The position numbers were made by a program, and so were the translations under genes. This document shows, one piece after another, positions 29,323 to 38,445 of a stretch of 40,092 bases of DNA. The notes below the pieces were generated by a model. The model made no database searches, had not been told where the DNA came from, and saw nothing but the letters and a program-made list of their open reading frames with translations. Source of the stretch: Desulfamplus sp. (GTDB taxonomy: Bacteria; Desulfobacterota; Desulfobacteria; Desulfobacterales; Desulfobacteraceae); contig JADGBC010000014.1 in the NCBI GenBank assembly GCA_015231705.1, forward strand, positions 1-40,092. The letters run 5' to 3'. How positions within the stretch are numbered: the stretch's first letter is position 1; each line of letters opens with the position of its first letter.

Positions 29323-29928
29323 ATGGCTGATATAATTGACCCAACATCTTTCAAGGATCTGGCCGACCTGAATCCTGAAGATGTTTGCACACGTGCATTG
29401 TGCGGATATGAAGATGTGAACAGATGCTATACTGTAACTGTATGGGGTGACAAATATGCTGTCTATCCCTATGAGGCAAAGATTGAGCGTATCGGTAATG
29501 GTTCTGATGCGCCTCATGAGTATTTATATGTGTTTATTATAAATTACCTGCTGCAGGCTAAGAAGAGCGACCTTTTCAATGAGTGGATCTCGGAAAAAGA
29601 TATCCCGGGCGGATCTACATTTTTTCGCGGCCCTCATGAAGTTCCTGTAAGTCTTATATCCAGACGATACAGCGGCAATATCTCAGAATTCAAAAGGATA
29701 TGCGAAAAGCTTAACGGTATCTCTCTTAACATGGCAGATGCGGCATATGCTTTTAAGATAACACCCCGCATTCAGGTTGCGGTTCTCTTCTGGGATGGTG
29801 ATGATGAATTCCCTCCAGAATCAAAAATACTATATGATAGATCCATTGTTGGACAACTTGCTCTGGATATAGTATTTGCACTTTCAGTCGGTATCTGCAC
29901 AAGAATAGGAAAAGGCATGGTATCATGA
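29323..29928 (+). CDS. DUF3786-like protein
   Basis: Pattern CYTVTVWGDKYAVYPYEAKIE...IINYLLQAKKSDLFNEWISEKDIPGGSTFFRGPHEVP...FKITPRIQVAVLFWDGDDEFPPESKILYD. Confidence 0.75.
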   Translation: MADIIDPTSFKDLADLNPEDVCTRALCGYEDVNRCYTVTVWGDKYAVYPYEAKIERIGNGSDAPHEYLYVFIINYLLQAKKSDLFNEWISEKDIPGGSTFFRGPHEVPVSLISRRYSGNISEFKRICEKLNGISLNMADAAYAFKITPRIQVAVLFWDGDDEFPPESKILYDRSIVGQLALDIVFALSVGICTRIGKGMVS

Positions 29929-30067
29929 AAAGGCAATTTAGATCTTCTTGGTTTTGGAAGTAGCTGGTTTTCATATTTTGGTGATTGGGTTTCATGTTTT
30001 GGCGATGGCCTGAATCCGTCTATTCTTGCTATGGCAGTTTGACCGTTTAAATCAAAAAGAGTTGGAA

Positions 30068-30697
30068 ATGAGATATCTACTTTTTAGTGACATCCATTGC
30101 GATAGGGCATCTTGTAAATCAATCATCAGAAAAGCAGAAAATGCTGATATTGCAATTGGTGCGGGAGACTACGCTCTGTTCAGAAAAGATCTGAAGATGA
30201 GCATAGATCTTCTATCTGAAATAGAAATTCCCACTGTTCTGGTTCCCGGAAACCATGAAACTTTAAGTGAGCTGACGTATGCCTGCAATGGTTTGGATAA
30301 CTTTCATGTGTTGCATGGTAATTCCGTGGAGATCAATGGTGTGATATTTATGGGCATTGGCTATGCCATACCAATAACTCCCTTTGTGCCATGGTCTGTT
30401 GATCTTTCTGAAGAAGATGCCAGAAAATTTTTATCAAAGCCTGTTTTATCAAAACCTGATAGAGGCTTTGTTTTTATAGCACATTCACCTCCTTTTGGTT
30501 GCCTGGATAGAATTCACGGAAATCAAAATATTGGCAGTAAAACAATAAGAGCCTTTATTGAAAAATCTAACCCCTCTTTTGTTGTGTGCGGCCATATTCA
30601 TGAGATGTGGAACCGGAAAAGCCATATTAAGAGTATTCCGGTAATAAACTGTGGTCCTCAAGGGTATGAATTTAAAAACGTTATTAATTGCAACTAA
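30068..30697 (+). CDS. Calcineurin-like metallophosphoesterase
   Basis: LLFSDIHCDR, GAGDYALFR, LVPGNHET, FIAHSPPFGCLD, FVVCGHIHEMWN. Confidence 0.9.
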   Translation: MRYLLFSDIHCDRASCKSIIRKAENADIAIGAGDYALFRKDLKMSIDLLSEIEIPTVLVPGNHETLSELTYACNGLDNFHVLHGNSVEINGVIFMGIGYAIPITPFVPWSVDLSEEDARKFLSKPVLSKPDRGFVFIAHSPPFGCLDRIHGNQNIGSKTIRAFIEKSNPSFVVCGHIHEMWNRKSHIKSIPVINCGPQGYEFKNVINCN

Positions 30698-30716
30698 ATT
30701 GCTTGTATTCTTTTAC

Positions 30717-30742
30717 CATGAAAATACACTCTGATTTTCATG
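30717..30742. promoter_or_regulatory. 26-bp perfect dyad CATGAAAAT-N8-ATTTTCATG
   Basis: 9-bp perfect arms, 8-nt spacer; same geometry as 31307-31332. Confidence 0.6.
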
Positions 30743-31306
30743 ATTGGGGGGGTACCGGAATCCGGTCATGATCGTTTATTCCTTTTCCCAGGAATTGCAA
30801 TCAATCTACAATTGCAGCGAATCTGCCTATGTTCAGGCTTATTGATTTAAATTTAATGATAATTGCAGCGAAGATACTTATCTTCTTGCATAATATATAA
30901 AAGAGAGTATAGTACCTGCTACTAACTTGTATTAAGTAGTAAGCAAATTCCATTCAGATTTTCCTCGTTAACCTCGTTGTTTTTCTTACATCGTCTGTTT
31001 CCGTTGAAGTGTATGCTGATTACTTAAACTTGAGCAACAGCATGAAACTTTATTCAGGGAACTTATATTACACTTATATGATTCCATTTTATCATAGTGC
31101 CTTTTTCAAGCCTCATCAGTTCGGTTCTGAAAGTCAACTTCCATCAGGGTCACTTTACAAGGCTATCAAATATAAGGTAGTCAAAACAAAATGATTCGGT
31201 TCTTTCCAGAGTGCATGCCGATACCGGAGATGTTTGTCATGAGTAACCTGTCAAGTTGTATAATCATAATTAAACGAACAATGATTGTGTATCAATTACC
31301 CCCAAG

Positions 31307-31332
31307 CGTGAAAACCATGATCTGTTTTCACG
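31307..31332. promoter_or_regulatory. 26-bp perfect dyad CGTGAAAAC-N8-GTTTTCACG
   Basis: 9-bp perfect arms, 8-nt spacer, upstream of the DEAD-box helicase gene. Confidence 0.6.
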
Positions 31333-31368
31333 GTAAAATATTAAAAGGTCTGTTGCTACAAAAAAAAT

Positions 31369-31403
31369 AAAGCCTTGTAATTCCATACGTTTGGAAAGGC
31401 TTT
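31369..31403 (+). promoter_or_regulatory. Stable hairpin upstream of the DEAD-box helicase gene (leader structure or terminator)
   Basis: AAAGCCTT (31369-31376) / AAGGCTTT (31396-31403) with inner TCCA/TGGA pairing. Confidence 0.5.
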
Positions 31404-31506
31404 TGTGCAAACAAAAAAAGAATTACCAGCGGATCATGACGGATCTGCAGATCTGGAAGATATGAAAATATCATGACAGATCACCATGAAATAGATAGGA
31501 GTATTA

Positions 31507-32811
31507 ATGAGTTTTAAAGATTTTCAGCTACACCCCAAGATAAATGCAGGTATTGATGCCTGTGCCTATACAGAACCCACCCCGATCCAGAAAGAGGCTA
31601 TCCCACCGATCCTTGCCGGTCGTGACATTATTGGTCTTGCACAGACAGGTACAGGTAAGACAGCGGCTTTTGTTCTCCCCCTTCTGCAGAGACTGCTTAA
31701 CGGCCCACGTAAAAAAATCAGAGCTCTTATCGTAGCTCCGACAAGAGAGCTTGCCGAGCAGATCCATGACAATATTGAAAAAATGGCACAGAAGACTGCC
31801 CTGAAGAGTGCTGTCATCTATGGCGGTGTTGGTAAACATCCACAGATCAGCAGAATCCGTTCCGGCGTAGAGATTGTAGTTGCCTGCCCCGGTCGTCTGC
31901 TTGATCTTTTTAACGAAAAGGTTATTAATCTAAGTTCGGTTGAGGTGCTGATTCTTGATGAGGCAGACCACATGTTTGATAAGGGGTTTCTTCCTGACAT
32001 CAGAAGGATCATCAGGCAGTTGCCCAGAGATCGTCAATCACTTGTTTTTTCTGCAACCATGCCAAAAGAGATCCGAACTCTGGCAGAAGAGGTACTGCGA
32101 AATCCTGTAACTGTTCAGATCAACCATACCTTGCCAGCCCCTACAATTTCTCATGCTCTGTTTCAGGTTGCAAAAGAACAGAAGACATCTCTACTAAAGA
32201 GCATAATAAAGGAGCGGGAGATGACATCAACTCTTGTTTTTACCCGCACCAAGCACAGGGCAAAGAGCCTTGCCCTGCATCTGCAGAAGGCCGGATATAG
32301 TGCGGCTTCGCTTCAGGGTAATCTTTCCCAGCAGAAGCGTCAGCAGGCACTTGATGGATTTCGAGATGGCACCTTCAAGATCCTTGTTGCCACAGACATT
32401 GCAGCCCGCGGCATTGATGTTCTTGGCATTTCTCATGTCATAAATTATGATGTACCTGACACGGCTGAAACCTATACCCACCGTACCGGTCGTACAGGCA
32501 GAGCAACAAGAAGTGGTCAGGCACTGAGTTTTGCAAGCCAGGAAGATAGCAAGATGATATCTCTTATTGAGCACAATCTTGGAAAAAAAATGCTCAGAGA
32601 GGTACCACCAGTTTTTGCCTATGAAAAAAAAGAGGATGTTTGTAAAGAAAAAGAGACAGCTTTTTCACATCAGATACCTCAAAGAAGGAGGCCTATTGCC
32701 TCACAACAGAGTCCTAAAAAAAGGTTGGTTGCAGATAGTAATACCAGGAAACGTAGTGCTATAGTACGATCCTTATCTTCAGGGAAAAAAATAGACTCTG
32801 TTCAACGATAA
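31507..32811 (+). CDS. DEAD-box ATP-dependent RNA helicase (RhlE-like)
   Basis: MSFKDFQLHPKINAGI, PTPIQKEAIPPILAGRDIIGLAQTGTGKTAAF, APTRELAEQI, LDEADHMFDKGF, FSATMP, ATDIAARGIDVLGISHVINYDVP, HRTGRTGRA. Confidence 0.95.
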   Translation: MSFKDFQLHPKINAGIDACAYTEPTPIQKEAIPPILAGRDIIGLAQTGTGKTAAFVLPLLQRLLNGPRKKIRALIVAPTRELAEQIHDNIEKMAQKTALKSAVIYGGVGKHPQISRIRSGVEIVVACPGRLLDLFNEKVINLSSVEVLILDEADHMFDKGFLPDIRRIIRQLPRDRQSLVFSATMPKEIRTLAEEVLRNPVTVQINHTLPAPTISHALFQVAKEQKTSLLKSIIKEREMTSTLVFTRTKHRAKSLALHLQKAGYSAASLQGNLSQQKRQQALDGFRDGTFKILVATDIAARGIDVLGISHVINYDVPDTAETYTHRTGRTGRATRSGQALSFASQEDSKMISLIEHNLGKKMLREVPPVFAYEKKEDVCKEKETAFSHQIPQRRRPIASQQSPKKRLVADSNTRKRSAIVRSLSSGKKIDSVQR

Positions 32812-32839
32812 TCTGTTTTGTCTGGGTATCCAGACTTCC

Positions 32840-32867
32840 AGACGAGGCATTGAGTAATGCATCGTCT
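32840..32867 (+). promoter_or_regulatory. Hairpin in the leader of the cold-shock protein gene
   Basis: AGACGAGGCATT-GAGT-AATGCATCGTCT, one mismatch in a 12-bp stem; a second hairpin GGCTTC-AAAA-GGAGCC at 32880-32895. Confidence 0.55.
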
Positions 32868-32918
32868 CTATAAAAAAGTGGCTTCAAAAGGAGCCGATTT
32901 GCAAAGGAGTAATACAAG

Positions 32919-33119
32919 ATGGCTGAAGGTACAGTAAAGTGGTTTAATGATTCAAAAGGTTTTGGTTTTATTGAGCAGGATGGTGGAAAGGATGTGTTTG
33001 TACACCATTCAGCAATCCAGTCCCAGGGATTCAAATCTCTTGCAGAAGGTGCAAGGGTTACTTTCAATATTGTTCAGGGCCCCAAAGGACCTGCAGCAGC
33101 AGATGTTGTACAGCACTAA
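32919..33119 (+). CDS. Cold-shock protein (CspA family)
   Basis: [63 protein letters not shown]. Confidence 0.97.
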   Translation: MAEGTVKWFNDSKGFGFIEQDGGKDVFVHHSAIQSQGFKSLAEGARVTFNIVQGPKGPAAADVVQH

Positions 33120-33130
33120 GATCTGATAGC

Positions 33131-33233
33131 TAAGTATCTGAACTAAAGTTTTTGGTTAAAATTTTGAATATCGCCTTAAAATTTACCAAATTCATTGGTG
33201 AATAGAGGAAAAAAAATTATGTCCAAGCACTTA
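33131..33233 (-). repeat. MITE-like element copy 2 (about 103 bp, flanked by TA)
   Basis: Reverse complement reads TA-AGTGCTTGGACATAATTTTTTTTCC...AACTTTAGTTCAGATACT-TA, closely matching 4440..4543. Confidence 0.7.
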
Positions 33234-33261
33234 AAACTATGATCTGGTAGCTAAACTATTA

Positions 33262-33298
33262 AAGACCCTGTATTCTCTTCTGCAGGGTCTTTTTTTTA
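33262..33298 (+). terminator. Rho-independent terminator
   Basis: AAGACCCTG tattctcttctg CAGGGTCTT followed by TTTTTTT. Confidence 0.88.
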
Positions 33299-33314
33299 TT
33301 GATTACAAAAACCA

Positions 33315-34442
33315 TCAAGTTTCTATTTGGATCAGATCCCTTACAGGCTGATGCGGGAAACCTTTGAGAGGACCTATTTCATGCTTATCTCTTGTAAAGG
33401 TGGGCTCACTTTGCATATAGGAATAGACAAGTTTTGCTGTCTGACCAAGAGAAGCCATATGAGTGCGCTCATAACCATGAGATCCATCAATGCCAAAACC
33501 GACTAATGCTGTCCTTGTGTCACTTCCTGATTCAATGGCTGATGCAGAATCAGATCTGTAAAATTTAAACACATCCTTTTTAAAGCTGATCTCGTTTTCT
33601 CGGCAAAGCTGGACAAGTTTTTTATTAAGATGGTAGTCAAATGGGCCAGCCTGATCCATCATTGCAATAGTTACATCATGTTCTGATGAGTTCTGATGTT
33701 CTGAGACCATGGCACAATCAATAACGATCATCTCATTGATATCACTGTAAAGAACCTCGGTTGCACCAACCCCGACCTCTTCAAAAATGGTAAAGAGAAG
33801 ATGGCAATCAACTGGTATGGCAATTTTATTGTCAGTTATATATTTGGCAACAGACAAAAGAATGGCTGCTCCTGCTTTGTTGTCAAGATGGCGTGAGTTG
33901 ATATAACCGTTTGGAACAATTTCTGGATTGGCATCAAACGAGATAAAATCCCCTATGTCAAACCCCTTTGCAATCAGGTCATCTTTTGAAGTGCAGTCTG
34001 AGTCAACCCGCACCTCAACATGATCCCAGTCAACAGGCTGAGTGTCAACCTCCTGACCAAATACATGCCCGGATGCCTTCAGTGGCATTACTGTCCCTCT
34101 GTACTGACTCTCTGAAGTGTAAACAGTAACCCTTGCCCCTTCCGCAAATCTGCTTGACCATGTTCCCACAGGAGATAGTGCCAGTCTGCCGTTGGATTTA
34201 AGGCGGGTCACCATCCCGCCCAGTGTGTCAAGATGAACGCATATTGCACGGTCATGCAGGCTTTGTGTCCCTGGAATAGTGGCCCTGATGGCACCTCTTC
34301 TGGTAACTTCATGGTGTATGCCCATTTTTTCAAGTTCCGCACAGACATAGTGAACAATCTGGTCAGTATAACCGGAAGGACTTGGAATGTTAAGCATTGA
34401 TAGTAGTTGAGAGGATAGATACTGCTCATCAAGTTTAAACAT
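33315..34442 (-). CDS. M42-family peptidase, likely of the osmoprotectant NAGGN system
   Basis: LSMLNIPSPSGYTDQIV, HLDTLGGMVTRLKSNGRLALSPVG, SRHLDNKAGAAILLSVA, TIFEEVGVGATEVL; adjacent to NAGGN genes. Confidence 0.85.
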   Translation of the reverse strand: MFKLDEQYLSSQLLSMLNIPSPSGYTDQIVHYVCAELEKMGIHHEVTRRGAIRATIPGTQSLHDRAICVHLDTLGGMVTRLKSNGRLALSPVGTWSSRFAEGARVTVYTSESQYRGTVMPLKASGHVFGQEVDTQPVDWDHVEVRVDSDCTSKDDLIAKGFDIGDFISFDANPEIVPNGYINSRHLDNKAGAAILLSVAKYITDNKIAIPVDCHLLFTIFEEVGVGATEVLYSDINEMIVIDCAMVSEHQNSSEHDVTIAMMDQAGPFDYHLNKKLVQLCRENEISFKKDVFKFYRSDSASAIESGSDTRTALVGFGIDGSHGYERTHMASLGQTAKLVYSYMQSEPTFTRDKHEIGPLKGFPHQPVRDLIQIET

Positions 34443-34537
34443 GATATGACTCCATTGTTGATTTGTTTTTAATGACGGCAATTAAAAAGCTGCCAATCTG
34501 TCTGCTTCAAATTATAATCCGACACTGCATGTAGTGG

Positions 34538-34634
34538 TTTATGTGAAAGTCTCTTTAATATAAATGTGGTTATGTGACTTTCATTCTTCGTTGTGGCCGA
34601 GAGCCAATATCCCGCTCCGGCCGTGCCGGTTATT
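34538..34634 (+). repeat. Palindromic repeat family R1, type 1, copy C (inside the NAGGN operon)
   Basis: TTTATGTGAAAGTCTCTTT...GACTTTCATTCTTCGTTGTGGCCGAGAGCCAATATCCCGCTCCGGCCGTGCCGGTTAT. Confidence 0.87.
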
Positions 34635-34691
34635 CGGAGAATTTATGAGTTAAAAGTATTGGATCAAACGTAAGTTCTGCAGGAGGCTTGA

Positions 34692-36455
34692 TTATGATAC
34701 AGAAGCAATTGTTTCAGGAAAAAGGAAATCAATAAATTTCTCCGCAGTGGGCTGAGGTTCGTGGTTGGCAAGGCCGGGTCGCTCGTTAGCCTCAATAACT
34801 GCATACTCATCTCCCTCAACATCCTTGACCATAAGATCAAGGCCGGTTACAGGAATATCAAGAGCTGATGCAGCCTTGACGGCAACTGACTTCAAATGTT
34901 CAGACAATCTTTCAGTAACGTCGTGTATGGTTCCACCTGTGTGCAGATTGGCTGTCTTTCTTACGGTCAGGATCTCTTTGTTGGGAAGTGTATCCTCATA
35001 TTCATACCCCTTTGTCCTTATGCACCGCAAAGTTTCATCGTCTATCGGTATGCTACTCTCTCCATCTGTTGCTGCCACTCTTCTTCGATTATATTTTTCA
35101 ATAAGCTCGATAACTGTGTGCTGCCCCGTTCCTGTTATGGATGGAGGTCTGCGGACAGCTCCTGCCACAACCTCCTTGTTTATAACTATTATCCTTAGAT
35201 CCTCTCCTTGAATATACTCTTCAATGGCAACGTTGTCACAAAACTTTTTTGCATTCAACAGAGCATTTTTGAGCTCATCTTCACTTGAAATATCAACACT
35301 TATCCCATCTCCTTGCTCACCTTGAACAGGTTTTACCACAACCCTTTTCATCTTTTTCATGAAATCAACAGACTCTTGATGGTCACGGTGTATGATCTGA
35401 CGAGGAACCGAGATGCCCGCATTTTTTAAAATATTGCTGGTCAGGCGTTTGTTGTCACATTTTGTCATGGCAACTGCTGTAGTCATTTCAGAAAGGGATT
35501 CCCTGCATGAGATTGATTTGCATCCAAGAGTAAGCTTGAAAAGGCCAGCCTCTTGATCCATTATATCAATACAGATTCCCCGTCTTCTTGCTTCATCCAC
35601 AATAATTCTGGCATATGGATTGAGCTTGTGATTTGACTGAGGTGTGGCTGCCACATAGAGATGTTCATTGATGGGGTTTTTCCGTTTGACGCAAAAAGCT
35701 GGAATCCTTTGAAATCCAAGTTTTTCATAAAGGTTTATGGCACTTTGGTTGTCATGCATGACTGATATATCAACAAAAGCTCGGCCTTTTGTGAAATAGT
35801 GCTCCAGAAGGTGACGAACCAGAGCCATCCCGACACCAGGCAGATCATTTTGTGGATCAACAGCAAGTGACCAGAGGCTTGCTCCGTTTTCAGGATCGTC
35901 AAATGATCGAACATGATCCACACCAGTTACAGTGCCTATAATCCGTTTGTCAGAAAGGTTCTTTGCCACAAGATATGTTCTCTCCTTTCCTGCACGATTG
36001 TTCAAAATAAAATCAGGGGCAGCCCCTTTCATATGACAGGCAGAGTAGATTCTGTTTGTCTCTTTTGCCTCTTCAATTGTTGACAGACGGCACACTGAAA
36101 AAGGCTCGGAATCCATTTTTGTGGGTCGGTAGTCATGAGACCACATCCTGAAAGTATGCGAAGGATCAAGAAAAAGCTTATCAGGAGCCAGAGCCACCAC
36201 AACATGAGGGTCAATTATATACATGGCAATGTCCCTGCTGTCATAACCGTGAGAGCACATTGCATCTGCGATCTGGCGGTTTGATTTAAATGTGTGGGCA
36301 AATACAAGCCTGCCCCAGCCCATCTCCACCCAGGTGTTGGGTTTCATGTTTCTGGTTTCAGGTGTATCCATGCGTTCCCAGTTTCTCAATGACTGACCAT
36401 GGTTTCTCAAGGAGTGACCATACTTTTTTCCAATTCGGTATTTTGATCGGTTCAT
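34692..36455 (-). CDS. ngg: N-acetylglutaminylglutamine synthetase (GNAT plus ATP-grasp fusion)
   Basis: N-terminal GNAT (GVGMALVRHLLEHYFTKGRAFVDISVMHDNQSAINLYEKLGFQRI), C-terminal ATP-grasp (VVVKPVQGEQGDGISVDI, GLDLMVKDVEGDEYAVIEANERPGLANHEPQP). Start ATG at 36455. Confidence 0.88.
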   Translation of the reverse strand: MNRSKYRIGKKYGHSLRNHGQSLRNWERMDTPETRNMKPNTWVEMGWGRLVFAHTFKSNRQIADAMCSHGYDSRDIAMYIIDPHVVVALAPDKLFLDPSHTFRMWSHDYRPTKMDSEPFSVCRLSTIEEAKETNRIYSACHMKGAAPDFILNNRAGKERTYLVAKNLSDKRIIGTVTGVDHVRSFDDPENGASLWSLAVDPQNDLPGVGMALVRHLLEHYFTKGRAFVDISVMHDNQSAINLYEKLGFQRIPAFCVKRKNPINEHLYVAATPQSNHKLNPYARIIVDEARRRGICIDIMDQEAGLFKLTLGCKSISCRESLSEMTTAVAMTKCDNKRLTSNILKNAGISVPRQIIHRDHQESVDFMKKMKRVVVKPVQGEQGDGISVDISSEDELKNALLNAKKFCDNVAIEEYIQGEDLRIIVINKEVVAGAVRRPPSITGTGQHTVIELIEKYNRRRVAATDGESSIPIDDETLRCIRTKGYEYEDTLPNKEILTVRKTANLHTGGTIHDVTERLSEHLKSVAVKAASALDIPVTGLDLMVKDVEGDEYAVIEANERPGLANHEPQPTAEKFIDFLFPETIASVS

Positions 36456-36472
36456 AGCGATTATAGTCTCCT

Positions 36473-38245
36473 TTATAGATCGTTTGTCTGCAACCAGTAC
36501 TCCAGCAGAGCTGTTTGCCACAGTTTTGAACCTTTCAGAGGGGTTATGTGATCTTGAGGTGCGTCCAGCAGCATGTCAACATAGCTGTTCTGGATGATGC
36601 CTCGTTGTCTTGCCTTTTCTGACGAGAGAATCTCTCTTACAAAGTCGAGATATTCCCCCTGGATATATTTAAGGGCAGGAACAGGAAAATATCCTTTGGG
36701 ACGGTCAATGACCTCATTTGGAATAATATCTCTTGCAGCCTCTTTGAGGATATGTTTGCCTCCGTGGCAAACTTTATGTTCCGGTGGAATTTTTGCTGAG
36801 AGCTCCACAAATTCATGATCCAGAAAAGGGACTCTTGCCTCAAGGCTCCAGGCCATGGTCATGTTATCAACTCTTTTTACCGGATCATCCACAAGCATGA
36901 CCGTTGTATCCATCCTCAGAGTTTTGTCTATTGCAGAAGCAACACCAGGCTGTTCAAAATGGTCTCTTATAAAATCTGTACTGAAATCCTCTTTTTGATA
37001 TTTTTTCAATAAAATCTCCAAAAGCTCTTCATGGCTTCTATCTGCAAAAACATCTCTGTAATCCTTGACAGGATCACGACTTTCAAGCATGGGCGGATAC
37101 CAGTGATAACCTGCGAAAATCTCATCAGCACCCTGACCGCTTTGAACCACTTTTACATGCTTTGCAACCTCCTTGCTCAGAAGAAAAAAGCCTATGCAGT
37201 CATGGCTTACCATTGGTTCACTCATAGCTCTTATACAATGCTCCATATTGGGCAGAACCTGCTTTGAATCAACCTTTATCTTGCGATGGTCTGTTCCAAA
37301 ATGGCTGGCAATAATGTCTGAGTAGTGAAATTCATCCCCTTTTTCATCCCCGACACTCTCAAATCCAATGGAAAATGTTTTCAGATCCTTTTGTCCCGAA
37401 TTTGCAAGAAGTGCTGTTACCAGACTTGAATCAAGCCCTCCGGAAAGCAGCACTCCTACAGGCACATCAGCAAGAAGGCGACGCTCTACTGCCTGGGTAA
37501 AGCCTTGAATGGCAAGCTGTTTCCAGTCATCAAAAGTGTATTTCTCCTCTTCGGCATCTCGTTGGAATGAAAGGTTCCAGTATGGAATCTGTTTTATATT
37601 ACCATCCATGTCTATTTTCATGCAGAAGGCAGGAGGCAGTTTTTTAATATCTTTAATCATGGTATGGGGAGCAGGTACCACTGAATGGAATGTAAAATAA
37701 TAGTGAATGGCTTCAGGAGACAGGGTACGCTCTATTTTTCCGGTAGCCAGAATGGCAGGTAAAAATGACGCAAAGAGTATTGACTCGGATGTTTTTGCAT
37801 AATAAAGAGGTTTTATTCCGAGTCTGTCCCTTGCGATAAACACAGATCCATCTTTTTTATCATAAACAGCAAAGGCAAACATGCCGTTAAATTTTTCTAC
37901 ACACTTCTCACCCCAGGCGTGATATGCTTTTAAAATTACTTCTGTATCTCCAGTAGATACAAAGGTGTATCCCTTTGTTTGAAGAACTTTTCTCAGTTCT
38001 TTGTAGTTATAGATTGCACCGTTAAAAACAATAGTCAGTCCAAGCTCTCTATCTTCCATTGGTTGGCTTGACTTGTCACTTAAATCAATTATTTTCAGCC
38101 TTCTGTGTCCAAATACAATAGAGTCTTCCTGGTAGAAACCTCCACTGTCAGGGCCTCTTTTCTCCATTTTGTTTGTCATTGTAAGAACTGACTTTTGGGA
38201 AACAGGGTGATTGTCAATGAAAATTTCTCCGCATATACCACACAT
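36473..38245 (-). CDS. asnO: N-acetylglutaminylglutamine amidotransferase (asparagine synthetase-like)
   Basis: MCGICGEIFI class II GATase, RGPDSGGFYQEDSIVFGHRRLKIIDLSDKSSQPM, GVLLSGGLDSSLVTALLA, SLEARVPFLDHEFVEL; adjacent GNAT/ATP-grasp synthetase. Confidence 0.88.
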   Translation of the reverse strand: MCGICGEIFIDNHPVSQKSVLTMTNKMEKRGPDSGGFYQEDSIVFGHRRLKIIDLSDKSSQPMEDRELGLTIVFNGAIYNYKELRKVLQTKGYTFVSTGDTEVILKAYHAWGEKCVEKFNGMFAFAVYDKKDGSVFIARDRLGIKPLYYAKTSESILFASFLPAILATGKIERTLSPEAIHYYFTFHSVVPAPHTMIKDIKKLPPAFCMKIDMDGNIKQIPYWNLSFQRDAEEEKYTFDDWKQLAIQGFTQAVERRLLADVPVGVLLSGGLDSSLVTALLANSGQKDLKTFSIGFESVGDEKGDEFHYSDIIASHFGTDHRKIKVDSKQVLPNMEHCIRAMSEPMVSHDCIGFFLLSKEVAKHVKVVQSGQGADEIFAGYHWYPPMLESRDPVKDYRDVFADRSHEELLEILLKKYQKEDFSTDFIRDHFEQPGVASAIDKTLRMDTTVMLVDDPVKRVDNMTMAWSLEARVPFLDHEFVELSAKIPPEHKVCHGGKHILKEAARDIIPNEVIDRPKGYFPVPALKYIQGEYLDFVREILSSEKARQRGIIQNSYVDMLLDAPQDHITPLKGSKLWQTALLEYWLQTNDL

Positions 38246-38312
38246 AATAAATACCTACTTTTTATTGTAAAATTTTGGTTTAAATGTTGCTCTTATCTCC
38301 TAACCAATTAAA

Positions 38313-38341
38313 ATAATATCGTTTTTGATATTTGATGTCAA
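38313..38341 (-). promoter_or_regulatory. Candidate sigma70-type promoter for the NAGGN operon
   Basis: Minus strand TTGACA (38341-38336), 17-nt spacer, TATTAT (38318-38313), about 70 bp before the asnO start. Confidence 0.55.
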
Positions 38342-38445
38342 GGTGTCATTTATTATTATTTTGCTTTTGTTTTATTTTTAACAGTGGTATGCTCAACAAT
38401 AAGGGGAGGTGTTTCACATAAATAAACAACCGTATGGAGGATATA

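Noticed and set aside
31009-31194. 61-aa ORF in the long gap before the DEAD-box gene
   Set aside because: No recognisable domain, poor composition and no clear ribosome site; not called as a gene.
33315-38245. Asparagine synthetase plus ATP-grasp genes as a peptide natural-product cluster
   Set aside because: The GNAT/ATP-grasp fusion with the amidotransferase and M42 peptidase is better explained by the known NAGGN osmolyte system.
38411-38430. GTGTTTCACATAAA as a half parS
   Set aside because: Only a partial match and not palindromic; more likely chance.
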